A stretch of DNA of 21,325 bases from an uncultured Fimbriimonadales bacterium. GTDB taxonomy: Bacteria; Armatimonadota; Fimbriimonadia; Fimbriimonadales; GBS-DC. This document shows, in pieces, positions 1 through 6,999 of the stretch (position 1 is the first letter of the stretch; every line of letters begins with the position of its first letter). The notes beneath the pieces are model-generated. The model was not told the origin of the DNA. It did no database searches and worked only from the letters and a program-made list of their open reading frames with translations. The DNA is taken from contig CALAMM010000185.1 of assembly GCA_937925775.1 (NCBI GenBank), forward strand, positions 1 through 21,325, in the 5' to 3' direction. The translations under genes and the position numbers were made by a program.

Positions 1-1
1 A

Positions 2-673
2 GCGATAATTGCGTGGCTCCGCTACGCCCACCATGTGAACAAGTTCGTGGTTTTATGCCCGAATCTGATAGTGCGCGACCGCCTGCAGAGCGATTTTGAG
101 GGCGGGAAGGTGTTCCGCGAGCGCGACCTCATCCCCCGTGACGCCGAGTTCCGAGCGGACGATTTCATCCTTACGACGCTGGGCGGCGGCAACACGGGTG
201 GCTGGGCGAACCTGTTCAGCGCCAACATCGTGCTGGGCAACATCCACCAGTTCTACACCATACAATATGAACCTGAAGGGGTGGAGATCACAGGCGTCGA
301 TATCATAGAGGTTATCGGCAAGGAATTGGCGGGCAATCGGTGGGAAACGCGCCAAGCGCCCCCGACCGTGCGGGAGAAGGGCGAGCCGTATCGGACATCT
401 ATCTCCGACGATGCCCTCCGCGACGCTATCAAAGCACGCTTGCTGGAAATCGCCGAGGAACTCCTCGATAGGGCAGGCTATGCACCCATTGAATACAAGG
501 GGATGATGTATAAGGTGCTTATCGAGCATATACGCGAGAAGTTTTTGAACGGCGAAACGCTGGGCAGCGCCACGCGCGAGCAACTGGAGTTCGTGTGGCG
601 CATCCTGCCCCTTGCGTCTTGTCAGTCCCACTCCTACCCGCGGCGGGAGCCGCGGGGCGTGTGGAACGCATAG
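2..673 (+). CDS. DEAD/DEAH-type helicase fragment (type III restriction Res-like), 5' cut by window and probably degraded
   Basis: The frame is open back to base 2, so the gene begins outside the window; the GTG at 35 is probably internal. The residues before it (IIAWLRYAHHVNKF) and after it (FVVLCPNLIVRDRL) fit the stretch just after the Walker A motif of superfamily 2 helicases of the type III restriction / DEAD-DEAH class. NIVLGNIHQFY fits the segment before the Walker B box. No DEAH/DEAD box, motif III or motifs V-VI follows. The text goes straight from NIHQFYTI to a C-terminal-looking helical region (about residues 80-195), and the last ~20 residues look like random read-through. I infer an in-frame internal deletion near nt 260-275 plus a damaged 3' end, which would make this a remnant. 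It could instead be a short paralogue of unknown role. The helicase assignment is moderate; the degraded state is inferred. Confidence 0.5.
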   Translation, partial: AIIAWLRYAHHVNKFVVLCPNLIVRDRLQSDFEGGKVFRERDLIPRDAEFRADDFILTTLGGGNTGGWANLFSANIVLGNIHQFYTIQYEPEGVEITGVDIIEVIGKELAGNRWETRQAPPTVREKGEPYRTSISDDALRDAIKARLLEIAEELLDRAGYAPIEYKGMMYKVLIEHIREKFLNGETLGSATREQLEFVWRILPLASCQSHSYPRREPRGVWNA

Positions 674-687
674 GGTACATTCGACCT

Positions 688-1389
688 ATGTGCAGCTGGG
701 ATGCGCTGAACGCGGAGATTGTCGCCTGTCGACGATGCCCGCGCTTAGTTGCTTATCGCGAGCGGGTTGCCCAGACAAAGCGCGCCGCGTTTCGCGAGTG
801 GGACTATTGGGGTAAGCCCGTACCGAACTTTGGCGATTCGAGCGCGCGATTGCTCGTGGTGGGGCTGGCGCCCGCCGCGCACGGCGGCAATCGCACAGGG
901 CGAATCTTCACGGGTGATGCCTCAGGCGACTTTCTGTTCGAGGCGCTTTATCGGACAGGGTTTTGCAACCAGCCTACCTCCACGCGCAGGGACGACGGGC
1001 TGACACTCTACGAGGTCGCGATGACCGCCGCGGTGCACTGTGCCCCGCCTGATAATAGACCGATGCCTGAGGAGAAGGCGAACTGCTTTCCGTATCTGGT
1101 GCGTACCTATCGCCTGATGCCGAGCCTGCGCGGCTTCCTCGCGCTGGGACAGCTGGCATTCGAAGCGTGCCTGCGCCTTGCTCAACAGGAAGACCTCCTC
1201 CCAAACGGTGCCCGCTGCGTCTTTCGGCACGGCGCGATATACGAGCTGCGCGATGGCAAATTCCTTGCCGTGAGCTATCATCCCAGCGCACGCAACACCT
1301 ATACAAAGCTGCTCACGATGGAGATGATGACGGAGCTGCTGAGGCGCGTGCGGGCGCGCCTGTATGAGCAGGAACCTGGAGGGGGTTAG
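688..1389 (+). CDS. Uracil-DNA glycosylase family 5 (UDGb type), Fe-S enzyme
   Basis: This is a base-excision repair enzyme that removes uracil and other deaminated bases from DNA. From the ATG at 688 it has 233 residues. The family 5 signature GLAPAAHGGNRTGR is at residues 59-72, followed by FTGDASGDF, and the second active-site loop SYHPSARNT is at 196-204. Cysteines at 14, 17, 118 and 133 match the spacing of the [4Fe-4S] ligands in this superfamily. Upstream in-frame codons from 595 lie inside the preceding helicase fragment and lack family similarity, so ATG 688 is preferred. There is no Shine-Dalgarno sequence; a TACATT at 676-681 ends 6 nt before the ATG, which would suit a leaderless transcript. 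It is followed 14 bp later by the sialidase-like gene. Confidence 0.92.
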   Translation: MCSWDALNAEIVACRRCPRLVAYRERVAQTKRAAFREWDYWGKPVPNFGDSSARLLVVGLAPAAHGGNRTGRIFTGDASGDFLFEALYRTGFCNQPTSTRRDDGLTLYEVAMTAAVHCAPPDNRPMPEEKANCFPYLVRTYRLMPSLRGFLALGQLAFEACLRLAQQEDLLPNGARCVFRHGAIYELRDGKFLAVSYHPSARNTYTKLLTMEMMTELLRRVRARLYEQEPGGG

Positions 1390-1403
1390 CGAACTGCCGT
1401 ACC

Positions 1404-2570
1404 GTGTTCGAAAGCGAGCTGATTTTTCCGCTCGACGGGTGGCACAACCACAGCTCAAGTATTGTAGAGTGTCCCAACGGGGACTTCTTGGTGTGTTGGT
1501 ACAGCGGTTCGGGCGAGCGCACAGCGGACGATGTGCGGATTCTGGGTGCGCGGCGGCGCAGGGGGGCGACGCGCTGGAGCCAGCCGTTCCTGATGGCGGA
1601 TACCCCCGACTATCCCGACTGCAATCCCGTGCTGTTCATCGATGCTCGCGAGCGTCTCTGGCTGGTTTGGATTACTGTGTTGAACCATCGCTGGGAAGGC
1701 TCGCTTCTAAAATATCGGGTGAGTACCGATTATCAGCGTGGGCTTGCGCCCCGCTGGACGATGGGCGATGTGCTGCACATCTCGCCTGACACGCGCTTTG
1801 TAGAGCAGGTCGAGGCGTGGCTGAGGAAGCTGGAGGCGCAAGCGGCGTCGTTGCCTGCCGCGCTGCGTCCTCGGCTGGAGGTCTACCTGCAGACGGTGCG
1901 CCAGCGCGCCTATGACGCGCTCTCGCGCCGACTCGGCTGGATGACGCGCATCCCGCCGCTCGTTGAAGGCGAACGCATCTACCTCCCGCTCTACTCCGAC
2001 GGCTTCAGTTTCTCGTTGGTGGCCCTCAGCGACGATTCAGGCGCGCGTTGGCGCACAAGTACGCCGATACTGGGGCTGGGCGCGGTGCAGCCCACCTTGC
2101 TCCGCCGTCGCGACGGGACGCTCGTCGCCTACATGCGCGACAACGGACCGCCGCCCAATCGCGTGTTCGTCGCCTACTCGCGCGACCACGGCCTCACTTG
2201 GACGGAGGCGGAGAAGACCGACCTGCCCAACCCTGGCTCCAGCGTCGCCGCGCTTGCGCTACGCACAGGCGAGTGGCTGCTGATTGGCAACGACACGGAG
2301 CAGGGGCGCCACCAGCTGGCTGTCTGGCTCTCGGAAGACGAGGGGCGTACTTGGCGAGTTGCCCGCTATCTGGAGAAAGACGAGCCTGAGCGCGGACGCT
2401 ACGCCTATCCCTGCGCGATACAGGCACGCGACGGCACCATCCATGTCACCTACAGCTACACTTTGGAGCGCGGCGACCTCCCCTGCGACGAGCAGGGACG
2501 CCCCAAACGCAGCGCAATCAAGTGGGCACGGTTCGACAGAGAGTGGCTCCAGTCGCCCGATTCTGAATGA
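1404..2570 (+). CDS. Sialidase-like Asp-box (BNR) beta-propeller protein
   Basis: A 388-residue protein of the exo-sialidase / BNR-repeat superfamily, which act on terminal sugars or related glycosides; the true substrate cannot be read from the sequence. Three Asp boxes (S-x-D-x-G-x-x-W) are visible: SDDSGARW at 209-216, SRDHGLTW at 259-266 and SEDEGRTW at 310-317. A helical, charged insert occupies about residues 131-178, between the first and second halves of the propeller. No signal peptide or membrane segment is seen, so it is probably cytoplasmic. The start is a GTG at 1404, with a GGAGGGGG stretch about 15-20 nt upstream at the end of the glycosylase gene, suggesting a shared transcript. 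The gene ends 5 bp from the convergent rfaE2-like gene. Confidence 0.8.
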   Translation: MFESELIFPLDGWHNHSSSIVECPNGDFLVCWYSGSGERTADDVRILGARRRRGATRWSQPFLMADTPDYPDCNPVLFIDARERLWLVWITVLNHRWEGSLLKYRVSTDYQRGLAPRWTMGDVLHISPDTRFVEQVEAWLRKLEAQAASLPAALRPRLEVYLQTVRQRAYDALSRRLGWMTRIPPLVEGERIYLPLYSDGFSFSLVALSDDSGARWRTSTPILGLGAVQPTLLRRRDGTLVAYMRDNGPPPNRVFVAYSRDHGLTWTEAEKTDLPNPGSSVAALALRTGEWLLIGNDTEQGRHQLAVWLSEDEGRTWRVARYLEKDEPERGRYAYPCAIQARDGTIHVTYSYTLERGDLPCDEQGRPKRSAIKWARFDREWLQSPDSE

Positions 2571-2575
2571 GCTTC

Positions 2576-3058
2576 CTACCCGTTCCGTATCCGTTCCACG
2601 AGCGCGCTCGTCGAGCGCTCGGGGTACAGCGGCAAGATCACCACGAATCCGCCGTGCGCCAGCACTGCTTCCGATTCGGGCAGGTCCTGCTCGGTGTAGT
2701 CGCCGCCTTTGGCGTAGTAGGCGGGTTGAATGAGGTTCACCAGCGCCACCGCCGTGGGCTCCTCGAAGATAGTCACGAAGTCGACGCACTCCAGCCCCGC
2801 GAGGAGTTCCGCGCGTTCGTTTTCGGGCAGGATGGGGCGCGTGTTGCCCTTGAGCTGGCGCACCGACTCATCGCTGTTGACGCCCACCACCAGCAGGTCG
2901 CCCAGACGCCGTGCCTCCTGCAGGTAGCGCAGGTGTCCCACATGCAGGAGGTCGAAGCACCCGTTGGTCAGCACCACCTGCTTGCCCGCCGCGCGCCACA
3001 TCGGGGCAAGCTGGGCGAGCTGTTCGCGCGTAAGGATTTTCGACTCAGGCGCACGCAT
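2576..3058 (-). CDS. rfaE2: RfaE2/HldE-type nucleotidyltransferase (D-beta-D-heptose 1-phosphate adenylyltransferase domain)
   Basis: A 160-residue stand-alone cytidylyltransferase-fold enzyme. The family reaction is ATP + D-glycero-beta-D-manno-heptose 1-phosphate to ADP-heptose, used for LPS core or other surface glycans. The nucleotide-binding signature TNGCFDLLHVGH is at residues 31-42, with NSDESV at 61-66, RPILPENERAELL at 74-86, KGGDYT at 117-122 and the C-terminal STSALVERIR at 149-158. It lacks the kinase half found in fused HldE, so the kinase would be encoded elsewhere. It starts with ATG 2 bp after the stop of the glutaminyl cyclase gene and so is probably translated from the same message. 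Related glycerol-3-phosphate cytidylyltransferases are the main alternative, but the NSDESV and STSALVERIR segments favour RfaE2. Confidence 0.88.
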   Translation of the reverse strand: MRAPESKILTREQLAQLAPMWRAAGKQVVLTNGCFDLLHVGHLRYLQEARRLGDLLVVGVNSDESVRQLKGNTRPILPENERAELLAGLECVDFVTIFEEPTAVALVNLIQPAYYAKGGDYTEQDLPESEAVLAHGGFVVILPLYPERSTSALVERIRNG

Positions 3059-3060
3059 GG

Positions 3061-3912
3061 CTACGGTCGCTTCGCGTTCTGCTCAGGCGCAATCAGTTCG
3101 ATTTCGAACAGTTTGCTCCAGTTTTTGCCCGTGACGAAGATTCGCTTGTTCTGGCGGTCGTAAGCGATGCCGTTCAGCACATCCTCTGGCCCGCGATTGG
3201 GCACGGGTAGCCCTTGCATATCTACCCATGCCTTCACCACGCCCGAGCTGGGGTCGATTCGGGCGATCATCTCACTGTGCCAGATGTTCGCCCAGATTTC
3301 GCCCTCGATGTATTCCAGCTCGTTCAGGTTGCGCACGGGTTTACCCTGCGCCCGCACGGTGATTTTGCGTACCTCGGCGAAGGTTTCAGGGTCGCGGAAG
3401 GTAATCGTCTCGCTACCGTCGCTCATAATCAGGTGCTTGCCGTCGTTGGTCAGTCCCCAGCCCTCACCGTAGTAGCGGAACTGCATCTCCTGTCGGAAGT
3501 TGTTCAGGCGATACACGAAGCAGATGCCGTTTTGCCAGGTGAGTTGGTAGATTCGGTCGCCGAAGAGGGTGATGCCTTCGGCGAAATACTCGTCGGGGAG
3601 GCGATGAATCTGCAGTACGCGCCCTGTGCGTAGCTCTACCTTGCGCAGTGACGACTGCCCGTGTAGCCCTGTGCTTTCGTACAGGTAGCCGTTATGGAAC
3701 TCCAGCCCTTGCGTGAAAGCGTTCTTGTCGTGGGGGAAGGTGTTCACGATGCGATAGCGATACACGGGGATTTCGGGTTCGGGGGGCGGGTTGGTTGTCT
3801 GAGTGGGCGGCTGGGAATGGGGCGGCGCGCTGTTGCTCGCCGTCTGGCAGGCGTGTAGCCCAAGCAGTACCGATAACCCCACTAAGCAACCCAGTTGCTT
3901 GCTTCGCCACAT
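3061..3912 (-). CDS. Glutaminyl-peptide cyclotransferase (glutamine cyclotransferase family), lipoprotein
   Basis: This enzyme cyclises N-terminal glutamine to pyroglutamate in peptides. The protein is the five-bladed-propeller, plant/bacterial type: FTQGLEF and YESTGLHG near the start of the domain, then EGITLFGDRIYQLTW, YGEGWGLTNDG, LNELEYIEGEIWANIW and VLNGIAYD are hallmark segments. A charged N-terminus, hydrophobic stretch and LHAC lipobox (Cys 22 counting from ATG 3912) predict a lipoprotein, followed by a Pro/Thr/Ser-rich linker. Two in-frame ATGs exist (3921 and 3912). A TATTCT hexamer abuts the first and lies 9 nt before the second, so I chose 3912 as a leaderless start; SD-led translation from the gatA message is also possible. 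It lies 31 bp after gatA and 2 bp before rfaE2. Confidence 0.88.
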   Translation of the reverse strand: MWRSKQLGCLVGLSVLLGLHACQTASNSAPPHSQPPTQTTNPPPEPEIPVYRYRIVNTFPHDKNAFTQGLEFHNGYLYESTGLHGQSSLRKVELRTGRVLQIHRLPDEYFAEGITLFGDRIYQLTWQNGICFVYRLNNFRQEMQFRYYGEGWGLTNDGKHLIMSDGSETITFRDPETFAEVRKITVRAQGKPVRNLNELEYIEGEIWANIWHSEMIARIDPSSGVVKAWVDMQGLPVPNRGPEDVLNGIAYDRQNKRIFVTGKNWSKLFEIELIAPEQNAKRP

Positions 3913-3921
3913 TACAAGCAT

Positions 3922-3927
3922 AGAATA
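3922..3927 (-). promoter_or_regulatory. Candidate -10 element (TATTCT) for the glutaminyl cyclase gene
   Basis: On the minus strand TATTCT lies in the 22-base gatA/cyclase gap, 9 nt before the ATG at 3912. This matches the -10-to-start spacing seen at other genes here and would give the cyclase and rfaE2 their own leaderless transcript. No clear -35 was found. Confidence 0.35.
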
Positions 3928-3943
3928 CCTGATTGGGGCAGAC

Positions 3944-5419
3944 TCACGCCTGCTTCAGCCCTCGCGGCACGCGCAGTTCGTCGCGCAGGCAGGCGAGTTG
4001 CTCCCAAGTGTAGCCGATACGCAGTACGGTCATCTCGTCGAACGGCTTGCCGATAATCTGCAGCCCGATGGGTAAGCCATCCACGAACCCGCACGGCACA
4101 CTCAAACCTGGCAGACCTGCAAGGTTCACAGGGATGGTCAGCACATCGGCGAGCTTCATCGCCAGTGGGTCGTCCACCAGCTCGCCGAGCTTGAACGCAG
4201 GGGTGGGCGTGGTGGGGCACACCAGCGCGTCCACCTGCTGGAACACGGCGTCGAACTGCTGGCGCAGCAGCGTGCGTCCTTTCTGCGCCTTCAGGTAGAA
4301 CGCGTCGTAATAGCCTGACGAGAGCGCGTAGGTTCCGATAATGATGCGTTGGATTACCTCTTTGCCGAAGCCCTCTGCGCGGGTGGCTGCCATCATGCCG
4401 ATATGCCCTTTCTCCGCGCCGACCCGCAAGCCGTACCGCACGCCGTCGTAACGCGCGAGGTTCGATGAACACTCGGCGGGCGCGAGGATGTAGTAAATCG
4501 CCAGCGACTGCTCCGCCATCGGCAGCGAGACCTCCTGCACCTCCGCGCCAACCGACTCCAGCAGTCCAATCGCCTTACGCACGGTCTCGGCAACGGCGGG
4601 TAGCACGCCCTGCGCGAAAAACTCTTTCGGGACGCCCAGTCGGATGCCCTTGATGTCGTCGATGAGCGCGTCGCGGTAATCGGGAACAGGCAGATCGACG
4701 CTGGTGGCGTCGAGCGGGTCCTTGCCCGCAATCGCGTTCAGCATCAGCGCACAGTCCTCAACGGTCTTGGTGATGGGTCCGATCTGGTCGAGGGAGGAGG
4801 CGTAGGCGACGAGTCCGTAGCGGCTGACGCGCCCGTAGGTGGGTTTGAGACCGACCACGCCGCAGAAGGCGGCGGGCTGGCGGATGGAGCCGCCCGTGTC
4901 GGAGCCGAGCGTTGCATACGCCATATGCGCAGCGACCGCTGCCGCCGAGCCACCTGAGGAGCCGCCGGGCACGCGCTCCAAATCCCACGGGTTGCGCGTG
5001 GGGTGGTATGCGGAGAACTCAGTGGACGACCCCATCGCGAACTCGTCCATGTTGAGCTTGCCGATGAACACCGCGCCTGCTGCGCGTAGCCGCGCGACGA
5101 CCGTCGCGTCGTAGGGGGGGATAAAGTTGTGCAGGATGCGTGAGGCGCAGGTGGTGCGCACGCCCGCCGTGCAGAGGTTGTCTTTGAGCGCGATGGGAAC
5201 ACCCAAGAGGGGGTGACGCTCGCCTGCATCGAGTCGCGCCTGCGCCTGACGCGCCATCGCCCGCGCAAGCTCAGGCGTCGGCGTGAGAAACGCTTGCACC
5301 TGCGGCTCCACCGCGCTCAAGTGCGTCAGCACGCTCTCGGTCAACTCGATGGCGGAAACTTCGCGCCGCTGCAGCTTCTGACTAATCTCGGCAAGGCTCA
5401 AGGTCAGCAGCTCGTTCAT
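3944..5419 (-). CDS. gatA: Asp-tRNA(Asn)/Glu-tRNA(Gln) amidotransferase subunit A
   Basis: The amidase subunit of the GatCAB complex, which releases ammonia from glutamine to amidate mischarged Glu-tRNA(Gln) or Asp-tRNA(Asn). The protein has 491 residues, normal for GatA. The amidase-signature catalytic triad is present at the canonical positions: Lys79 (ALKDN), Ser154 in PGGSSGGS, and Ser178 in SDTGGSIRQPA. GVVGLKPTYGRVSRYGL and the C-terminal GLPIGLQIIGK also fit. The ATG at 5419 is preceded by GGAGGGAGGA just upstream, a strong Shine-Dalgarno site. It follows gatC with a 79-bp gap that contains a GC-rich hairpin. gatB is not in the window. Confidence 0.97.
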   Translation of the reverse strand: MNELLTLSLAEISQKLQRREVSAIELTESVLTHLSAVEPQVQAFLTPTPELARAMARQAQARLDAGERHPLLGVPIALKDNLCTAGVRTTCASRILHNFIPPYDATVVARLRAAGAVFIGKLNMDEFAMGSSTEFSAYHPTRNPWDLERVPGGSSGGSAAAVAAHMAYATLGSDTGGSIRQPAAFCGVVGLKPTYGRVSRYGLVAYASSLDQIGPITKTVEDCALMLNAIAGKDPLDATSVDLPVPDYRDALIDDIKGIRLGVPKEFFAQGVLPAVAETVRKAIGLLESVGAEVQEVSLPMAEQSLAIYYILAPAECSSNLARYDGVRYGLRVGAEKGHIGMMAATRAEGFGKEVIQRIIIGTYALSSGYYDAFYLKAQKGRTLLRQQFDAVFQQVDALVCPTTPTPAFKLGELVDDPLAMKLADVLTIPVNLAGLPGLSVPCGFVDGLPIGLQIIGKPFDEMTVLRIGYTWEQLACLRDELRVPRGLKQA

Positions 5420-5437
5420 TCCTCCCTCCGTTGATCA

Positions 5438-5487
5438 GCGGGGACGCCGAGCCGACGAAGGTGTCCGTAGGGCGTCGGCTTCCCCGC
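5438..5487. repeat. GC-rich inverted repeat (REP-like hairpin) between gatC and gatA
   Basis: GCGGGGA at 5438-5444 pairs with TCCCCGC at 5481-5487, and AGCCGACG at 5450-5457 pairs with CGTCGGCT at 5473-5480. CGCCG (5445-5449) is bulged and there is a 15-nt loop. The left arm shares the GCGGGGACGC core with repeats at 18170-18251. There is no T-tract, so it is not a typical intrinsic terminator. In the gatCA message it could act as a stability or processing element (inference). Confidence 0.55.
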
Positions 5488-5498
5488 CAGCAGCGTGG

Positions 5499-5789
5499 CT
5501 ATTCCTCCACGATGCGCGGCACGATAAACAGCCCATCGCGCGCTTCAGGAGCGTTCGCAAGTGCCTGCTCCCGCGACAAGGTCGCGCCCACGACATCCTC
5601 GCGAAAAGCGTTGAAAACGGGAATCGAGTGCGAGGTCGGCTCCACCGCATCCAGCGGCAGCGCCTGCAGGCGTTCGAAATGCTCCATCAAGGCGTTGATG
5701 GGGCGCATCAACTCGAGGAGCTGCTCATCGCTCAGCTCCAAGCGTGCCAACTTCGCCGTGTGTCGCATCTGCTCTAAGGTGATTGCCAT
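5499..5789 (-). CDS. gatC: Asp-tRNA(Asn)/Glu-tRNA(Gln) amidotransferase subunit C
   Basis: The small structural subunit that belts GatA to GatB in the amidotransferase. From ATG 5789 it has 96 residues, the usual GatC length. The N-terminal ITLEQMRHTAKLARLELSDE and the mid-region Pro/His segment (VEPTSHSIPVFNAFREDV) match the family, as does the C-terminal GLFIVPRIVE. In-frame codons upstream to 5867 would add 26 residues of non-conserved sequence, so the later ATG is used. There is no SD; a TATACT -10 lies 10 nt upstream, implying a near-leaderless message. It is divergent from the portal-like gene, whose SD and start lie only about 70 bp away. Confidence 0.94.
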   Translation of the reverse strand: MAITLEQMRHTAKLARLELSDEQLLELMRPINALMEHFERLQALPLDAVEPTSHSIPVFNAFREDVVGATLSREQALANAPEARDGLFIVPRIVEE

Positions 5790-5799
5790 CGCGATTGCA

Positions 5800-5805
5800 A
5801 GTATA
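5800..5805 (-). promoter_or_regulatory. -10 element (TATACT) of gatC, leaderless type
   Basis: TATACT on the minus strand ends 10 nt before the gatC ATG at 5789, with no Shine-Dalgarno between. No convincing -35 is seen 16-18 nt further up. Confidence 0.5.
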
Positions 5806-5873
5806 CCTGACGGTTTCCCTTGCTGTAGCCTGCGCTCCCTGCTGGTGTCCTCCCAGAGTGGAGGCATTCAACG

Positions 5874-6941
5874 ATGCGCTGGTTTCGGAAACGCCGAACG
5901 CTGTTAGACCGCGAGTACGCGCCGGTGGAGATTGAGACTTTGGGCGAGCGCGCCGCAAGCGAGCTGGATGATGAGCTGCTTCGCAAGCACGGCTACGAGG
6001 TGTACGAGCGGATGCTGACCGATGCCCATGTGAAGGCGTGCTTCAATCTCAAGCGTTGGGGCGTGCTGAGCGTGCCGTGGCGGCTGGAGCCTGCCGACGA
6101 GTCGCCCGCTGCCCAACGCGCTTACGAGTTCACGCTCTACACCTTGCAAACGATGCAAGGGGGAGTGTTTAGCCTCCTGTGGCGCGTGCTGGACGCGCTC
6201 GCGAAGGGGGTGTCTATCCTTGAGAAGCTCTACGCCTATCGCGTTGAGCCGCCGTATGCAGGTTTGTGGACGCTGCGAGGGTTCAAAGCGAAAAACCCCG
6301 CCCTGTTTCGCTTCGAGGTGGACGCCTATCGGAACCTTCGGTCGCTGGTTCTTTACGCGCCCAGCGGGGAGCGGCTCACCCTGCCCCGCGAGAAGTTCAT
6401 CGTCTACGCCTACAGCCCGCGCTACGAGTCGCCTGCAGGCGAGTCTGATTTGCGCGCGGCTTACCGTGCTTGGCGTAGCAAAGAGCGCGTGCTGCAACTT
6501 TGGGACCTCTTTCTCGCCAAATATGCCTCGCCGACGCTCATAGGGGTCTACAAGCGTGGTCTCCCCCCCGCTCAGCAAGAAGAGCTGCTGCGCGCTCTGG
6601 ATAAAGTGCAGCAGGAGACGGCGATTATCGTGCCAGAGGAGGTCAAAGTGGACGCGCTGGAGTTCAAGCAGTCGGGTGCGGAGAGTTTCGCGCAGGCGAT
6701 AACGCACCACAACGCCGAAATCGCCAAGAGCATCTTGGGCGAGACGCTTACCACCGACGAGGGACAGCGCGTAGGAAGCCTCGCGCTGGGACAAGTCCAC
6801 CTGAAAGTGCTGCAGACGCAGCTGCGCGCGCTCCGTGCCGACCTTGCCGAGCGCGTGATGCAAGATCAGGTCATTCGCCCCCTTGTGCAGCTCAACTTCG
6901 GCGATGTGCCCGCGCCCCGATTCGTGTGGGAAGAAGCGTAA
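5874..6941 (+). CDS. Mu gp29-like phage portal protein (DUF935), orphan
   Basis: Portal proteins form the ring at the phage capsid vertex through which DNA passes. This 355-residue protein belongs to the Mu gp29 / DUF935 group. The N-terminal part holds ERMLTDAHVKACFNLKRWGVL (45-65), a middle region about KGVSILEKLY (111-120) and REKFIVYAYSPR (172-183), then the family's characteristic late segment HHNAEIAKSILGETLTTDEG (278-297), GSLALGQVH (301-309) and IRPLVQLNFG (334-343). It is shorter than Mu gp29 (about 500 residues), stopping soon after this segment. It has a good SD (GGAGG at 5860-5864, 9 nt from ATG). No terminase, protease, capsid or tail gene is nearby: neighbours are gatC (divergent) and an aldehyde dehydrogenase. 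It may be a prophage remnant or a retained phage-derived gene; the reading frame is intact. Confidence 0.85.
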   Translation: MRWFRKRRTLLDREYAPVEIETLGERAASELDDELLRKHGYEVYERMLTDAHVKACFNLKRWGVLSVPWRLEPADESPAAQRAYEFTLYTLQTMQGGVFSLLWRVLDALAKGVSILEKLYAYRVEPPYAGLWTLRGFKAKNPALFRFEVDAYRNLRSLVLYAPSGERLTLPREKFIVYAYSPRYESPAGESDLRAAYRAWRSKERVLQLWDLFLAKYASPTLIGVYKRGLPPAQQEELLRALDKVQQETAIIVPEEVKVDALEFKQSGAESFAQAITHHNAEIAKSILGETLTTDEGQRVGSLALGQVHLKVLQTQLRALRADLAERVMQDQVIRPLVQLNFGDVPAPRFVWEEA

Positions 6942-6999
6942 ACCAAGCAGGAGGTTCTCGGAGGAGTGAGAAATTCCAAGCCTGCATTGGGAGGCGACG

